The notes under the pieces: model-generated
What the model saw: the letters and a program-made list of their open reading frames with translations, nothing else
The model's database searches: none
Told to the model about the DNA's origin: nothing
Shown here: one piece after another, positions 45,301-53,500 of the stretch
Layout: the number at the start of each line of letters is the position of its first letter
Position numbering within the stretch: the first letter of the stretch is position 1
Position numbers and translations under genes: made by a program
Source: Phoronis australis
Taxonomy: Eukaryota > Phoronida > Phoronidae
Length of the DNA stretch: 60,000 nucleotides
Assembly: GCA_002633005.1 (NCBI GenBank)
Contig: NMRA01000435.1
Coordinates: 134,043 to 194,042 of the forward strand
Reading direction: 5' to 3'

Positions 45301-45344
45301 TGAGGTTAACACAAGAAGACGATGACCAAGAGCCGATGGTGTGA
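30267..45344 (+). CDS. LDLR/VLDLR/lipophorin-receptor-like gene, complete, 13 coding exons
   Basis: Joining 30267-30342, 31243-31353, 36022-36147, 38630-38872, 39169-39345, 39598-39939, 40175-40423, 41018-41524, 41854-41993, 42658-42946, 44114-44286, 44886-45047 and 45294-45344 gives 2646 nt: 881 codons plus stop, all phases matching. Order: signal peptide (1-25), eight LDLa repeats (about 27-357), two EGF domains (about 360-440), YWTD beta-propeller (about 443-715), a third EGF (about 716-753), a short Ser/Thr-rich stalk, a membrane helix (about 793-817), and a tail with FDNPVY at 830-835. This is the exact LDLR-family core layout, close in length to human LDLR and VLDLR. Eight ligand-binding repeats match VLDLR; LDLR has seven. 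Such receptors bind lipoproteins or vitellogenin, enter via clathrin-coated pits using NPxY, and release cargo in endosomes through the propeller. It may equally be called lipophorin receptor; vertebrate paralogy cannot be assigned. Confidence 0.96.
31243..31353 (+). CDS. LDLR-like exon 2 (LDLa 1)
   Basis: Phase 1-1 module. Reads [20 protein letters not shown] and [16 protein letters not shown]: six cysteines and the calcium cage D..D....DE. The donor is TTGTC|GTAAGT. Confidence 0.95.
31354..36021. other. LDLR-like intron 2 (4.7 kb)
   Basis: AT-rich intron with no extra LDLa exon and no recognised transposon. The open frame on the minus strand at 33549-33860 has no family motif. CTATTTAAATACAGG near 32955 is promoter-like in composition, but nothing else supports a start site there. 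Confidence 0.55.
36022..36147 (+). CDS. LDLR-like exon 3 (LDLa 2)
   Basis: Phase 1-1 module after a 4.7 kb intron. Reads [20 protein letters not shown] and [19 protein letters not shown]. The acceptor is TCCTTTTCAG, the donor GTC|GTAAGT. Confidence 0.96.
36148..38629. other. LDLR-like intron 3 (2.5 kb), no recognisable feature
   Basis: Intron between LDLa 2 and LDLa 3. The minus-strand open frame at 36378-36671 has no recognised motif. No cysteine-rich module that could be an alternative ligand-binding exon was seen. Confidence 0.55.
38630..38872 (+). CDS. LDLR-like exon 4 (LDLa 3 and 4)
   Basis: Two LDLa repeats in one exon. LDLa 3 reads [20 protein letters not shown] with [10 protein letters not shown], where an Asn-Gly-Ala replaces the usual DGSDE spacing but the acidic DE is kept. 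LDLa 4 reads [19 protein letters not shown] and [12 protein letters not shown]. The acceptor is TTTTCTAG, the donor CTGCG|GTAAGT, phase 1. Confidence 0.95.
39169..39345 (+). CDS. LDLR-like exon 5 (LDLa 5 and start of LDLa 6)
   Basis: LDLa 5 reads [20 protein letters not shown] and [18 protein letters not shown]. LDLa 6 starts [14 protein letters not shown] and is interrupted by an intron inside the repeat (phase 1). The acceptor is GTTAACAG, the donor CTCCA|GTAAGT. Confidence 0.94.
39598..39939 (+). CDS. LDLR-like exon 6 (end of LDLa 6, LDLa 7, LDLa 8)
   Basis: LDLa 6 finishes [20 protein letters not shown] followed by DETGC. LDLa 7 reads [20 protein letters not shown] and [10 protein letters not shown]. 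LDLa 8 reads [17 protein letters not shown] and [12 protein letters not shown]. The acceptor GTTCACAG|AG was chosen over the AG two bases later because only it keeps the frame. The donor is GAAAC|GTAAGT, phase 1. Confidence 0.95.
40175..40423 (+). CDS. LDLR-like exon 7 (EGF-A and EGF-B)
   Basis: EGF-A reads [20 protein letters not shown] and [20 protein letters not shown] reads [19 protein letters not shown] and [12 protein letters not shown], a calcium-binding EGF with D-x-N-E and the conserved aromatic. EGF-A starts RQCE where vertebrate LDLR has TNEC, so its calcium site looks weakened. Phase 1-1. Confidence 0.95.
40424..41017. other. LDLR-like intron 7, no recognisable feature
   Basis: About 0.6 kb between the EGF pair and the propeller exon. 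Nothing found. Confidence 0.5.
41018..41524 (+). CDS. LDLR-like exon 8 (YWTD propeller, first blades)
   Basis: Encodes [12 protein letters not shown], then [44 protein letters not shown] and [10 protein letters not shown], matching LDLR propeller blades one to four in order. The acceptor is CTTTCAG|AG, the donor ATCG|GTATGT, phase 1. Confidence 0.96.
41854..41993 (+). CDS. LDLR-like exon 9 (propeller blade)
   Basis: Encodes [20 protein letters not shown] and HPFAITVFE, matching the LDLR stretch with WVDSKLHSISSIDVNGGNR. The acceptor is TGTTTTACAG, the donor TTTGAG|GTACAC, phase 0. Confidence 0.95.
41994..42657. other. LDLR-like intron 9, no recognisable feature
   Basis: About 0.66 kb between propeller exons. 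The open frame at 42191-42472 has no motif and does not fit the splice phases. Confidence 0.5.
42658..42946 (+). CDS. LDLR-like exon 10 (last propeller blade and EGF-C)
   Basis: Starts [20 protein letters not shown] (YWTD blade). It ends in EGF-C with six cysteines: [17 protein letters not shown], then [11 protein letters not shown]. The acceptor is GTCTTCAG, the donor GATG|GTAAGT, phase 1. Confidence 0.95.
42947..44113. other. LDLR-like intron 10
   Basis: About 1.2 kb between the EGF-C exon and the stalk/membrane exon. Several overlapping open frames occur but none gives a domain, and the flanking exons are already in matching phase 1. An alternatively spliced extra stalk exon, as in VLDLR and LRP8, cannot be excluded. 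A small tandem TTTACATT(C/T)CTGGTCCAG repeat lies near 43858-43895. Confidence 0.5.
44114..44286 (+). CDS. LDLR-like exon 11 (Ser/Thr stalk and first part of the membrane helix)
   Basis: Encodes [20 protein letters not shown] and a Ser/Thr/Ala-rich stretch that fits an O-glycosylated stalk, with one NDT N-glycosylation sequon. Then comes the hydrophobic [19 protein letters not shown]. The acceptor is TCCCTCCAG, the donor GTAATC|GTAAGT, phase 0. Confidence 0.9.
44287..44885. other. LDLR-like intron 11, no recognisable feature
   Basis: About 0.6 kb intron that interrupts the membrane-helix coding sequence. Nothing else found. Confidence 0.5.
44886..45047 (+). CDS. LDLR-like exon 12 (end of helix and NPxY tail)
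   Basis: Encodes [13 protein letters not shown], then [20 protein letters not shown], close to vertebrate LDLR INFDNPVYQKTTEDE. FDNPVY is the coated-pit internalisation signal bound by ARH/Dab2-type PTB adaptors. The acceptor is TGTTGCAG, the donor TCAAAT|GTGAGT, phase 0. Confidence 0.96.
45294..45344 (+). CDS. LDLR-like exon 13 with stop
   Basis: Encodes [16 protein letters not shown] and then TGA at 45342-45344. This short acidic end resembles the acidic C-termini of vertebrate LDLR and VLDLR. The acceptor is CCTTTCCAG. Confidence 0.9.
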   Translation, partial: QFVRLTQEDDDQEPMV

Positions 45345-47030
45345 CGATCATTCAAAGAATGTAGAGTTAACTAAAATTACTGTAAAATTGAAGAGAGAGA
45401 AAAGAGCAGCTAAAACCTTGTATAGTGCTACGGACATCCTCGCTTCGGACGAAGAGAGGCACCTCAACCGATGATGCGCTTCAGTGACCGTCCCTAGACT
45501 CGCGTGAGAACAGATCGCGGAATCTGCCTAGTCTCATCACTCTTCCCACGTCACCGCGCCGCGCAGAATGCGGACGGAGTGCCGAAGCGCCTGGATCAGG
45601 CGGGAGAACGAAACACTTGCTCAATTGGTGTCTACAGTTGGATGTTGAGTTTGTTTATTTATTTTCCGACTATGTACATAAACAATTCCCGCATACACGT
45701 TTTGACCTGGAACCATAGTGTAAATATTGAATCATTATGCAGAATTTTTTCACATGTCAAAGCTTCATCGTTTTGTATAGAATATGCAAGCAGGATAGTA
45801 TCCTTTGTTTGTAACTATCTAAGTGTTCAGTTAATGTGCTTGTGTTTAGGCAATTTTCCTGTATATTTATGTCAACGTGAGTAATTTGTGAAGTTGTTAT
45901 TAATTTGTGAATTGGGTCATCTCACAGTTGTTACGGAGACAAATGAAATGTGAATGGTGTCATTACATTATTTGGAAAAAGTGAACATTTGTGAGGCGTC
46001 TTGTTAAATCTCTGCCATATCTGTTTATATATTGTCCGCAGGTTGTTTTTGTGACAGCGAGATTTATTGTTTGTAAATACTTACTTAATCTAGAACAGAA
46101 TAAGAGGAAAGGAATTGTTTTTCTGAATTATGTATATTTGATAGGTCTGAGTCATGATCATTCTCATCACTAATTCATTTCATTTAGTCATCACACGGGC
46201 TCCTGTAGATGAGCATTATATAACCAAGGAGCCTTTCCGTCATTAGCTTGCCATCCGTCATTTCGTTGTCATTGGTGATTGTACAAGGCCCCATTGTCAT
46301 GCACTCGTGTCATTTCAACCAGACCAGATAACTGTAGTTGGATCCTAGATGTGTTAGTTCAACTGTACGAGACCCGTTAAAATATCTTAGTAACCGGAAT
46401 TGCGGCGTCAAGTGTTGAGATCTGAATTGTGCTGCGGAAGGGGTTACTTTGGCTGTGCAATCGTGGTATCTTGTACTGTTCTTTATCCTAGACATTAACC
46501 CTATTAAATAGGCATGCTGAAACTGTAAATAGTTATTTGGGTTTGTAAGTATTCGTGGTACACCGTTTGTTTTGCGAAAATTGCATCAACCTATGCTGTA
46601 AGGACTGGGAGAAACGATAGCTTCTTCGTATCTACGTTTTTGTGAATTGATCTGTATATTTTCACTTTGCCCACTTCTAATGGCAGCCAATTCAGAACAG
46701 CTTACTGCTAACCTGTGTAAATCACATCTAATGGGTGTGTTACAGATCAGTGGTAGCTTGACTGATAGTTATAAATGTACTCTGGAAATAGCAGTGCTAG
46801 TGAAAAAAAATACCATAGGTCCAGATACAGCTGGTTTAGGGTAAAAGTTCGCTTTTGAAGTATGACCTTTTAGAGTGTTTGCTTCACAATTAAATTATTG
46901 CTTGTTCTGTTCAATTTAGAGTTGAAACTTGACATAACTGACCATCCGCCTTAAAGGTGATTTGGTACAGTTGGGACATGTTTCAATTTAAATGTAAAGT
47001 GGGTTTGTGTGAATAAATGATAAATGTTGC
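45345..47030 (+). other. Probable 3' UTR of the LDLR-like gene
   Basis: Non-coding sequence after the stop. Candidate poly(A) signals are ATTAAA at 46503-46508 and AATAAA at 47012-47017. The open frame at 45504-45884 has no motif. The true end is unknown. Confidence 0.5.
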
Positions 47031-47605
47031 TAAATTCAAGTTGTTTGATTCCACCATGCACATCCGGTGTCTCAGGGGATTGGTAATTCATAAACTGAAA
47101 TGTATACAAACAGGCACCTAATGAAACGGAAATGACGCACCAAACGTTCATTTGGTTATCATGTCTCCTCTTCCCTTTTCTTCTATGTATGAATCAATCA
47201 GTTGTCCAACTTAAAATACAGTGACAGAAGCAATCGTCTAGAACCTCGCATTGCCGTGCAAGTGAAAAACCAGCCCTCTGCTCCATAGAAGCATGAGCTT
47301 CGCTTCGCGAAAACGTGAGACGTCGTGAGTTATCGCCATGTCTTACAAGCAATGCTCGTGATCACTAGCTAAGTTCTTGCGTCCACGGAACTCAGCCAGG
47401 CTCGAGGTCCGTCCTGCTAATTTCGGACAAATCGTGCCATGAAGTAACAAGTTAATACTGCGCCTCCTTGCTTTTCATTTCGAAAAAGGTCTATTTCTGA
47501 ATCTTCGCAAATCATTTTCTTTCATTTTGTTACTTTTATTCTTTGTTTATTCGGTCATAGCTTTTCTATATTGTCTTCAAGTATTTGTATCAAACGAATC
47601 TGAAC

Positions 47606-47686
47606 CACAGGCGTCCTCAGCTTCTGATCGTCCACAATACACTATATAGTACTACTGGGGACGATCAGAAGCTGAGGACGCCTGTG
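47606..47686. mobile_element. 81 bp perfect-hairpin MITE with 8 bp target-site duplication
   Basis: The 28 bp left arm (47606-47633, CACAGGCGTCCTCAGCTTCT plus GATCGTCC) is the exact reverse complement of the right arm (47659-47686), around a 25 bp AT-rich loop. The element is bracketed by identical ATCTGAAC at 47598-47605 and 47687-47694. An 8 bp duplication and a CA(C)AGG-type end fit hAT-like elements. It has no coding capacity. Perfect arms and duplication imply recent insertion. An unrelated RNA hairpin is less likely given the flanking duplication. Confidence 0.88.
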
Positions 47687-47694
47687 ATCTGAAC

Positions 47695-49143
47695 TACCGT
47701 AAACTCCGCCTTAGGTAGTGCAGTAGCGCGATCATTTTTGTGCACTTATACGCGTGCACTGGCTGTTGTGGCAGGAGGCATACTGCTCAGTCAGAACAGT
47801 GTTTTCACACATTTTAAAGACGCACGCGGTGCTAATCAGGTCAAGCAGAAATCTTTAATTAGAGGCAGTGAATGTTGCGGTTGAAGGAAACAATAAACTA
47901 CATTCGGGTTGATTTTTATATTATCAGGAAAGCTAACTCGTCATATCAATAAAGTAAAACATGAAACAAAATTAAAGGTTTTCAAAGGTACCGGTATGCA
48001 TCGGGTTTTTGAATCATTTAAAAATACTATTTCAGCGGTCGACGGGCCTGTGACCTTTTACAGAAACAAAAATGAATTCCAATTTTGACTGGTTGTCCTC
48101 TCAATTATTTTTTGGAGTAAGATATTATGCAATGGGAACTGATGGGGCTACTCTAATTGTAAACATTACATTAATAAAATGAAATACAATAAAATAGGAC
48201 AGCGTTCGCTACAAATTGTGTTGACTCACGTTCTGGCGCAAACGTATGTTTTGTATCGAGTTTCCACTAGGGCAGCGACAACGATCTTCGAAATACGACC
48301 AGTTCACACCAATGAGTACACCGTGCGTAGCAGTGTGTTATCTAGGCTCGAACATCCGTAATACAAGAGGGAAATGAATGTTTCCGACCACGCGCGACCG
48401 AACGTTGCGTGCGCAGCTTAAGCCGAGGTACGTGCTTGCCCATCTCAGCCGAGAAATGCATAGCTTTTTGCTCAAATGTTGCTCTTAAACTAGGCGTAGG
48501 CCTACAGGGTCTGCGGCCGTCTTAGTCTTGAGTTTTTTCGCCTTCGTTTCAACTGAAGCGCTGTATGTCCACAGCAAAAGGGTCCCATTCTGACAAAGAA
48601 AATTAAGGTCAGGTCAGTTACTCATATGCTTGCCCGAATATATAGGAATATAGGTAGGCACGTGCACCTGACGGTCTCCGCAGTGGCGTTCAGCACTGAG
48701 GTTAGGCCGCAGTATGGCTTTGAGCGGGTCAACAAAACATCGAGGTCATAGGGCCTGCTATGTTTAGTACCAGATGCGTTACATGGTGGTACTTAACTGT
48801 AATTTCACCATTTTTTCACGAAAGCTCACTATGACTAATGTAAAGCTCATGCGTTGCCCCCCCCCCATCATTATTCTTGGAGTCTTTTCAAGCAACAAAA
48901 ATTGGCAATATAGAGGGATGCTGAATAATTCACAGGGTAAGTTGGTTCCAGTTGCTGCCGAGCCGAACACTTGAACTGATTGATGGATGAAGATTCGAAA
49001 ATTCAGTGTCTATCGTATACTCAAGCAACTGGGGCAAGGCCCCCCCCTCCTTGGGTACCGCAAGCAAAATGAAACAGCAACAGCGTGAAGCGTCACGTGA
49101 GGAAATATTGAGTTCACTGCAGATACTAGGACCGGTAGATGAC
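47695..49143. other. Intergenic, no gene recognised
   Basis: Between the LDLR-like gene and a repeat cluster. It has C-rich tracts (near 48857 and 49039) of the type seen next to hAT-like termini, but no complete element could be delimited. Confidence 0.5.
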
Positions 49144-49372
49144 GACTGAGGGGGGAGGGCTCAAACCCCAGATCGAGGCGGAATCGTCATTGTTCCCGTT
49201 TTTTTTTTTCTTAGTCCACCGACAGATTTTCCGGACAGAAGGTCCACATGCCCGGCCCCCTGCAACTTTCGGGCCGCCTGTGCACATACACTCCACTCGC
49301 GCTTTGCCCCGGCCGAGGCAACATGTTGGGCCTCCCGGCCCCCCAATCCTAGAGCCGCCACCGTATCGAGCT
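49144..49372 (-). mobile_element. Degenerate hAT-like repeat with CGGTGGCGGCTCTAGG terminus
   Basis: The right end, read on the minus strand, starts CGGTGGCGGCTCTAGGATTG and is followed by GGGGGGCC, resembling the CAGTGGCGGATCC class of termini. Internal sequence with AAGGTCCAC and TTAGTCC is echoed at about 50690-50960. The left boundary is uncertain. Confidence 0.4.
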
Positions 49373-49403
49373 ACATTTATCGGTGATTCTAGTCATTAGT
49401 AAT

Positions 49404-49466
<63 letters not shown>
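49404..49466. repeat. (AAGT)n microsatellite
   Basis: About 16 uninterrupted AAGT/TAAG units, 63 bp, in intergenic DNA. Such perfect tetranucleotides are usually length-polymorphic. Confidence 0.98.
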
Positions 49467-49467
<1 letters not shown>

Positions 49468-49620
49468 CAATTTATTTCAAGTCGGTATGGTGATCGTGTT
49501 GCAACAACCCCGCGTAAGCATGCATCTCAGTAGACCTAATCAGTCCGACAAGAAATCAAAAGTGATGTTAACTGATCGAACAGAACAAATCACATGCATG
49601 GTTAACATAATACTTAAATA

Positions 49621-49786
49621 CAGAGGCGGATCCAGGATTTTGAGTTGGGGGGAGCAGGGCAGAGCATAACCCAGGATTTTGCCTCTCAGACATTCGCACT
49701 CCCGAACAGCCAAATGGAATCTGGCGAGAATTTTACCTAAGGGGGCCATGTCCCCCTTGCCCCCTCTCCTCCTAAATCCGCCACTG
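49621..49786. mobile_element. hAT-like MITE, 166 bp, CAGAGGCGGATCC...GGATTTAGG...CCGCCACTG termini
   Basis: The left terminus CAGAGGCGGATCCAGGATTT and the reverse complement of the right terminus, CAGTGGCGGATTTAGGAGG, form terminal inverted repeats, each followed inward by a G-rich run. The sequence AAATA flanks both sides (49616-49620 and 49787-49791), shorter than the 8 bp expected for hAT, so the exact target duplication is unclear. No coding capacity. Confidence 0.75.
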
Positions 49787-49889
49787 AAATAAACTGCAAA
49801 TACATTTTACGTTGTCAGCGTTGCATATTTAATCCATAAACAAGTAGTTGTCACAGCAGGCTAGACATTAAGTAAGAGCTCAGTTTTAC

Positions 49890-50392
49890 TAAGTTCACCG
49901 GCCGCGCGGCGGACCCGGCCGAGGCACCCGTAGACTTGCCCGGTGAGTCAGTATGAGGCTTGTACCGGATCTATCCAGAGGCCGGGTTTGAGATAAATTT
50001 CATTACTAAATCCCTGCGATGAATGCGGCAGTGATGATTTCACCATCAGACAAGTAGCCCTAGTTTGAGTATATGATATTTTTTTACTTTATAATGGACT
50101 TACTGAAATTAGTACCGGTAATTAAAATCTGTTTAAACCTTGCTACTTTTTATAAATTTAATATCCTCGATATTCTAATTGTTATTATAGGCCACTAAGA
50201 TTGTATAACGTTTTATGTTAATGCATATGACACTGTTGAAGTTGTAGCCCGTTATGGAATCATTTTAGAACGGTTTTGGTACAACAGATAATTATATGCA
50301 GGTACCGCGGGTACCACCATACAACTTCACGTTTTGCTTTTGACAGCGCTCTCTATTGGTTACAGTTTGCAAACAACAGAGGGCGTAGGAAA
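49890..50392 (+). promoter_or_regulatory. Upstream region of PRXL2C with GC-rich patch and CCAAT box
   Basis: A short GC/CpG-rich patch (about 49898-49985) stands out in AT-rich surroundings. Nearer the gene, ATTGG (inverted CCAAT) lies at about 50355, and AAAATGGCGG at 50391-50400 overlaps the start codon and matches a YY1-type element. Promoter assignment is inferred. Confidence 0.4.
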
Positions 50393-50581
50393 ATGGCGGA
50401 AGAAGGAGACTTGACGACCAATAAATATACAGAAAATTTGTCTATTTCGCGCGGAATGGTTGCCGAAAAGGGTGTAAACTTCGATGATCTGGTTGATCTT
50501 GTCGTTTATGATGAGAAAAACAAAGAGATTAAGTTTGAAGATATTTATAAAACCCAAAAGACAATCATCATTTTTGTGAGG
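50393..50581 (+). CDS. PRXL2C: PRXL2C exon 1
   Basis: ATG at 50393 starts MAEEGDLTTNKYTENLSISR. The exon continues to FEDIYKTQKTIIIFVR, the first strand of the thioredoxin fold. The donor is GTGAGG|GTAGGC, phase 0. GTGAGG nine bases... upstream of that cut (ATTTTT|GTGAGG, 6 bases earlier) is an alternative donor in the same phase. Confidence 0.9.
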
Positions 50582-53500
50582 GTAGGCTTACGTCTGTTTC
50601 GCCGGGCAGTGATGTCAGTGACTAGTGACTTCATTGACAGTGTGTGTTTGTGACCGTGGCCATGTCCAGTTGGTCCGTCATTCTTACGGGGGGTTTGGTG
50701 GCACTTCTGTGTTCTTTGCTAGCTAATAGCATGCGCGCACCCAAGGGGGGCTCGATTCAAGCCCCCCATTTGGCGAAGTGGGCAAAAAGGTCCGCCTCTG
50801 AGAGACAAAAAGTCCGAGAAAATGAGGCATAAGTCCATTAAACATGTGCAAGCACAAAATTCACAGTGGTGCTCCCATTTTTTTAGTCCGCCCGCTTTTT
50901 TGTTACCAAAAGGTCCACAGAGTCAAGAATTCGAGCCCCCCCATATTGAAGGCTGGGTGTGCGCATGGATAGTTATCGCTGGGAACTGGCAAGTTAATTT
51001 TCGTGTGAAAATGTGTACTGAAAACCAGAAAGCCAGCCTGCAAGTTCAGGCATACCTGTCAATAAAAAAAACAATTGCAGGCGGTCTGATACAGGTTGTA
51101 CCAGACGTGCGCAGGCCTCACATGTGGGCCCTTTGCACTGATCACCTGGAACTATTTTTATGCTTTTTTTTCGAGTAAAGAAAGCGGGTACACTGCCTCC
51201 TCATACCTGTCAATAAGTCATCGCCCTTTTTTGGTGTTCTTTGTTCGTTTAATCTTGAAATTAAGTCAAATTCAGTCCTATTACCGCTGCAATTTACTTG
51301 GCCACATGTTAAAAGCTGCATGTTGACTGCCACGTTTTCTTAGGGCAAGGTCACAACTTATTTTTGGTCACCCAATGACTTAATTTAGTTGCATATTTAG
51401 TACAAAAACACTGAGATAGGGATAATTGCAGTTTTGGCTGTGTTTTCAAATCCATTCTGTTTCTCACAAGTAACTGTTTCCGCTCATATTGTTTAGTAGT
51501 ACTTGACTTTATCAGTCAAAAACTAAATTAGCCTACACAGGTGATGTATTATACTTAGTCCATGTCATGCATTCTGGTATGGAATTCACATCAATAAGTT
51601 TTACTGTAAAATTTATGATCAGATAAGGAATAGGTCTAGGCCAATTTTACAAAGCTATGTGGTCTATAATCAACATTTCACTTCTTGTACGGAACGTGGA
51701 TTGATATCCGATTTTACTAGTTTTACTAGCCATTCATAAGGAGACAGATGACACATCTTTGCGAATGCATATTTTAAGCAGCTGCGAACTTGTGATCAGA
51801 CACTTGTATGCCTTTTTTAGAAAAATTCCTCACGTTTGTGATTGAATTTTGCTCGTAGTAACAAAGTGGAAAGTTTAATTCTGTCGCATCTAAAATCCAA
51901 ATTTTATTTTTCAGCACTTCCTTTGTTTTATGGCAAAAGAATATTGCGAAGGTATGGTGAATTTTTTGTTCCATTGTGTACCATTCTCCTGGAGTGTAAA
52001 CTTTAAGAAATTTCCACTGTTCCCATCCAGAATTACGCTGGATTAAACTTGTCAAGCACGCTTTTGTGTTGGTACACAATATTGTGGTTAAGCTGGTCAA
52101 AGCTTACAGTCACACAAAGGAATCAACAGGTAAAAGTTAAGTCTAATTTCTCTGAAAGTTAATCCTTTTTCTCCATTTAAAGTTTTTTGGTGATAGTATT
52201 TCATACAAAACGCATCGGCTTCAAGACATTTGTTGAAAGTCGTTTGCAAATAGTATTTTTAAATATTGCTGTTTACAACATATTGCTAGATTACGTGAGC
52301 ATCAGATGAAAGCAGACAATAAGAGAGCTGGACTATATAAAACCCATTGGTTTACCACTGTCAAATTGATAATAACATGGCTATATCCCGACTGGCCGAT
52401 CAGTCAGTCGGGATACTCATTCCAATGCACGGGTGCGTAACGTTCTTGTGACTTAACGTTTAAAAACTGAGCAAAAGTTTCACACGGGTTCACATGTTCT
52501 AGTCATCTGTATTATGTGCTTCTATCCTGTTTATTTCTGAAGAGGTTCATTGTTTTCTTGAAAAAGATTTCATCAGAGAGATTTTTTCTGTTGGGATTCA
52601 TTTTGTAAGAACGTGTTAATGAAAGTAAGTGGTTAGAATCTAACAAAATCCCGTCCCTTCATTTCTTACACAGACTTGGCCAAGGTACCAGAAGAATATC
52701 TACAAAAGGCTAATGTCAACTTGGTCGTGATTGGTTGTGCACCTGCAAAGTTTATAAAGGTATGATTTTCCTGGTGTTATTTTTCCTTTTCTGGACACAT
52801 TGTAGACACAAAGGTGTCTTTATGACTTTTTCAAATTGGAAAATTTTTTAATTGGATACTTACATTGGGCTCAAATGTCGCAGTTCGGCAGCTCACCAAT
52901 TTAGGACTCGCAGTAATGGCAAATGAATGAAATATTGTTTCTCATTTTCTCATGAAAGATATGTCACTCCAAAGTAATCCTTTCTCATGTTCAAGTTTTG
53001 TAACATAGCTGGCATAAGATAATCTTTTAAAAGAATGTGACCATGCACAACAATGTGAGAAGCGACTGAAAATAAAAAACGGCAATTTTTGGGCCATCAT
53101 TTTTGTCCGAAATTGGTCAGGTTTTACCGTACATCTTGCTCTAATGAAATTTTTACCACAAGAGTTCATTTTCCAATTGTCATTAATTTTTCAATTCAAT
53201 CTGGAATTTTCTTAATATCTCACTTACGATAAGGTATGGTAAAATCTCTGCAATTTTGTGCAAAAATAATTTCCCAAGTGGCGCTCTTTTCAGTTCTTCA
53301 ACATTTTCTGTCAATCTCACAATTTCTCAAAACATTGCCTGATGGTGGCAACTATAGTAGAGAACTTAGACATGGGAAAACATCAATTTATGAAAAATAT
53401 GAGAACAAATTCTGTTTTCCCGCAGTCTGTCTGAAATTTATCAGATTTTAACATAAACCTGGAACATTTGGGTTTGTGCTGGAGCATTCTTTGTTTCACT

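Larger units (their letters stand above)
50582..52673. other. PRXL2C first intronic interval (2.1 kb)
   Basis: Holds repeat fragments with AAGGTCC/GCCCCCCAT motifs (about 50690-50960), a SINE with target duplication (51066-51201), and a small palindrome ATCCCGACTG...CAGTCGGGAT (52385-52413). I searched for the expected active-site exon by looking for TGYAAR (Cys-Lys) codons. Only the candidate at 52577-52624 resembles it. Confidence 0.6.

Noticed and set aside
52385-52413. ATCCCGACTG...CAGTCGGGAT palindrome as a regulatory or RNA element
   Set aside because: A single 10 bp stem in an intron is within chance expectation, and no flanking duplication was seen.
52503-52548. CIMC reading as the missing PRXL2C active-site exon
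   Set aside because: It lies in the wrong phase for exon 1, lacks the following Lys-Glu-Tyr-Val pattern and runs into a stop.
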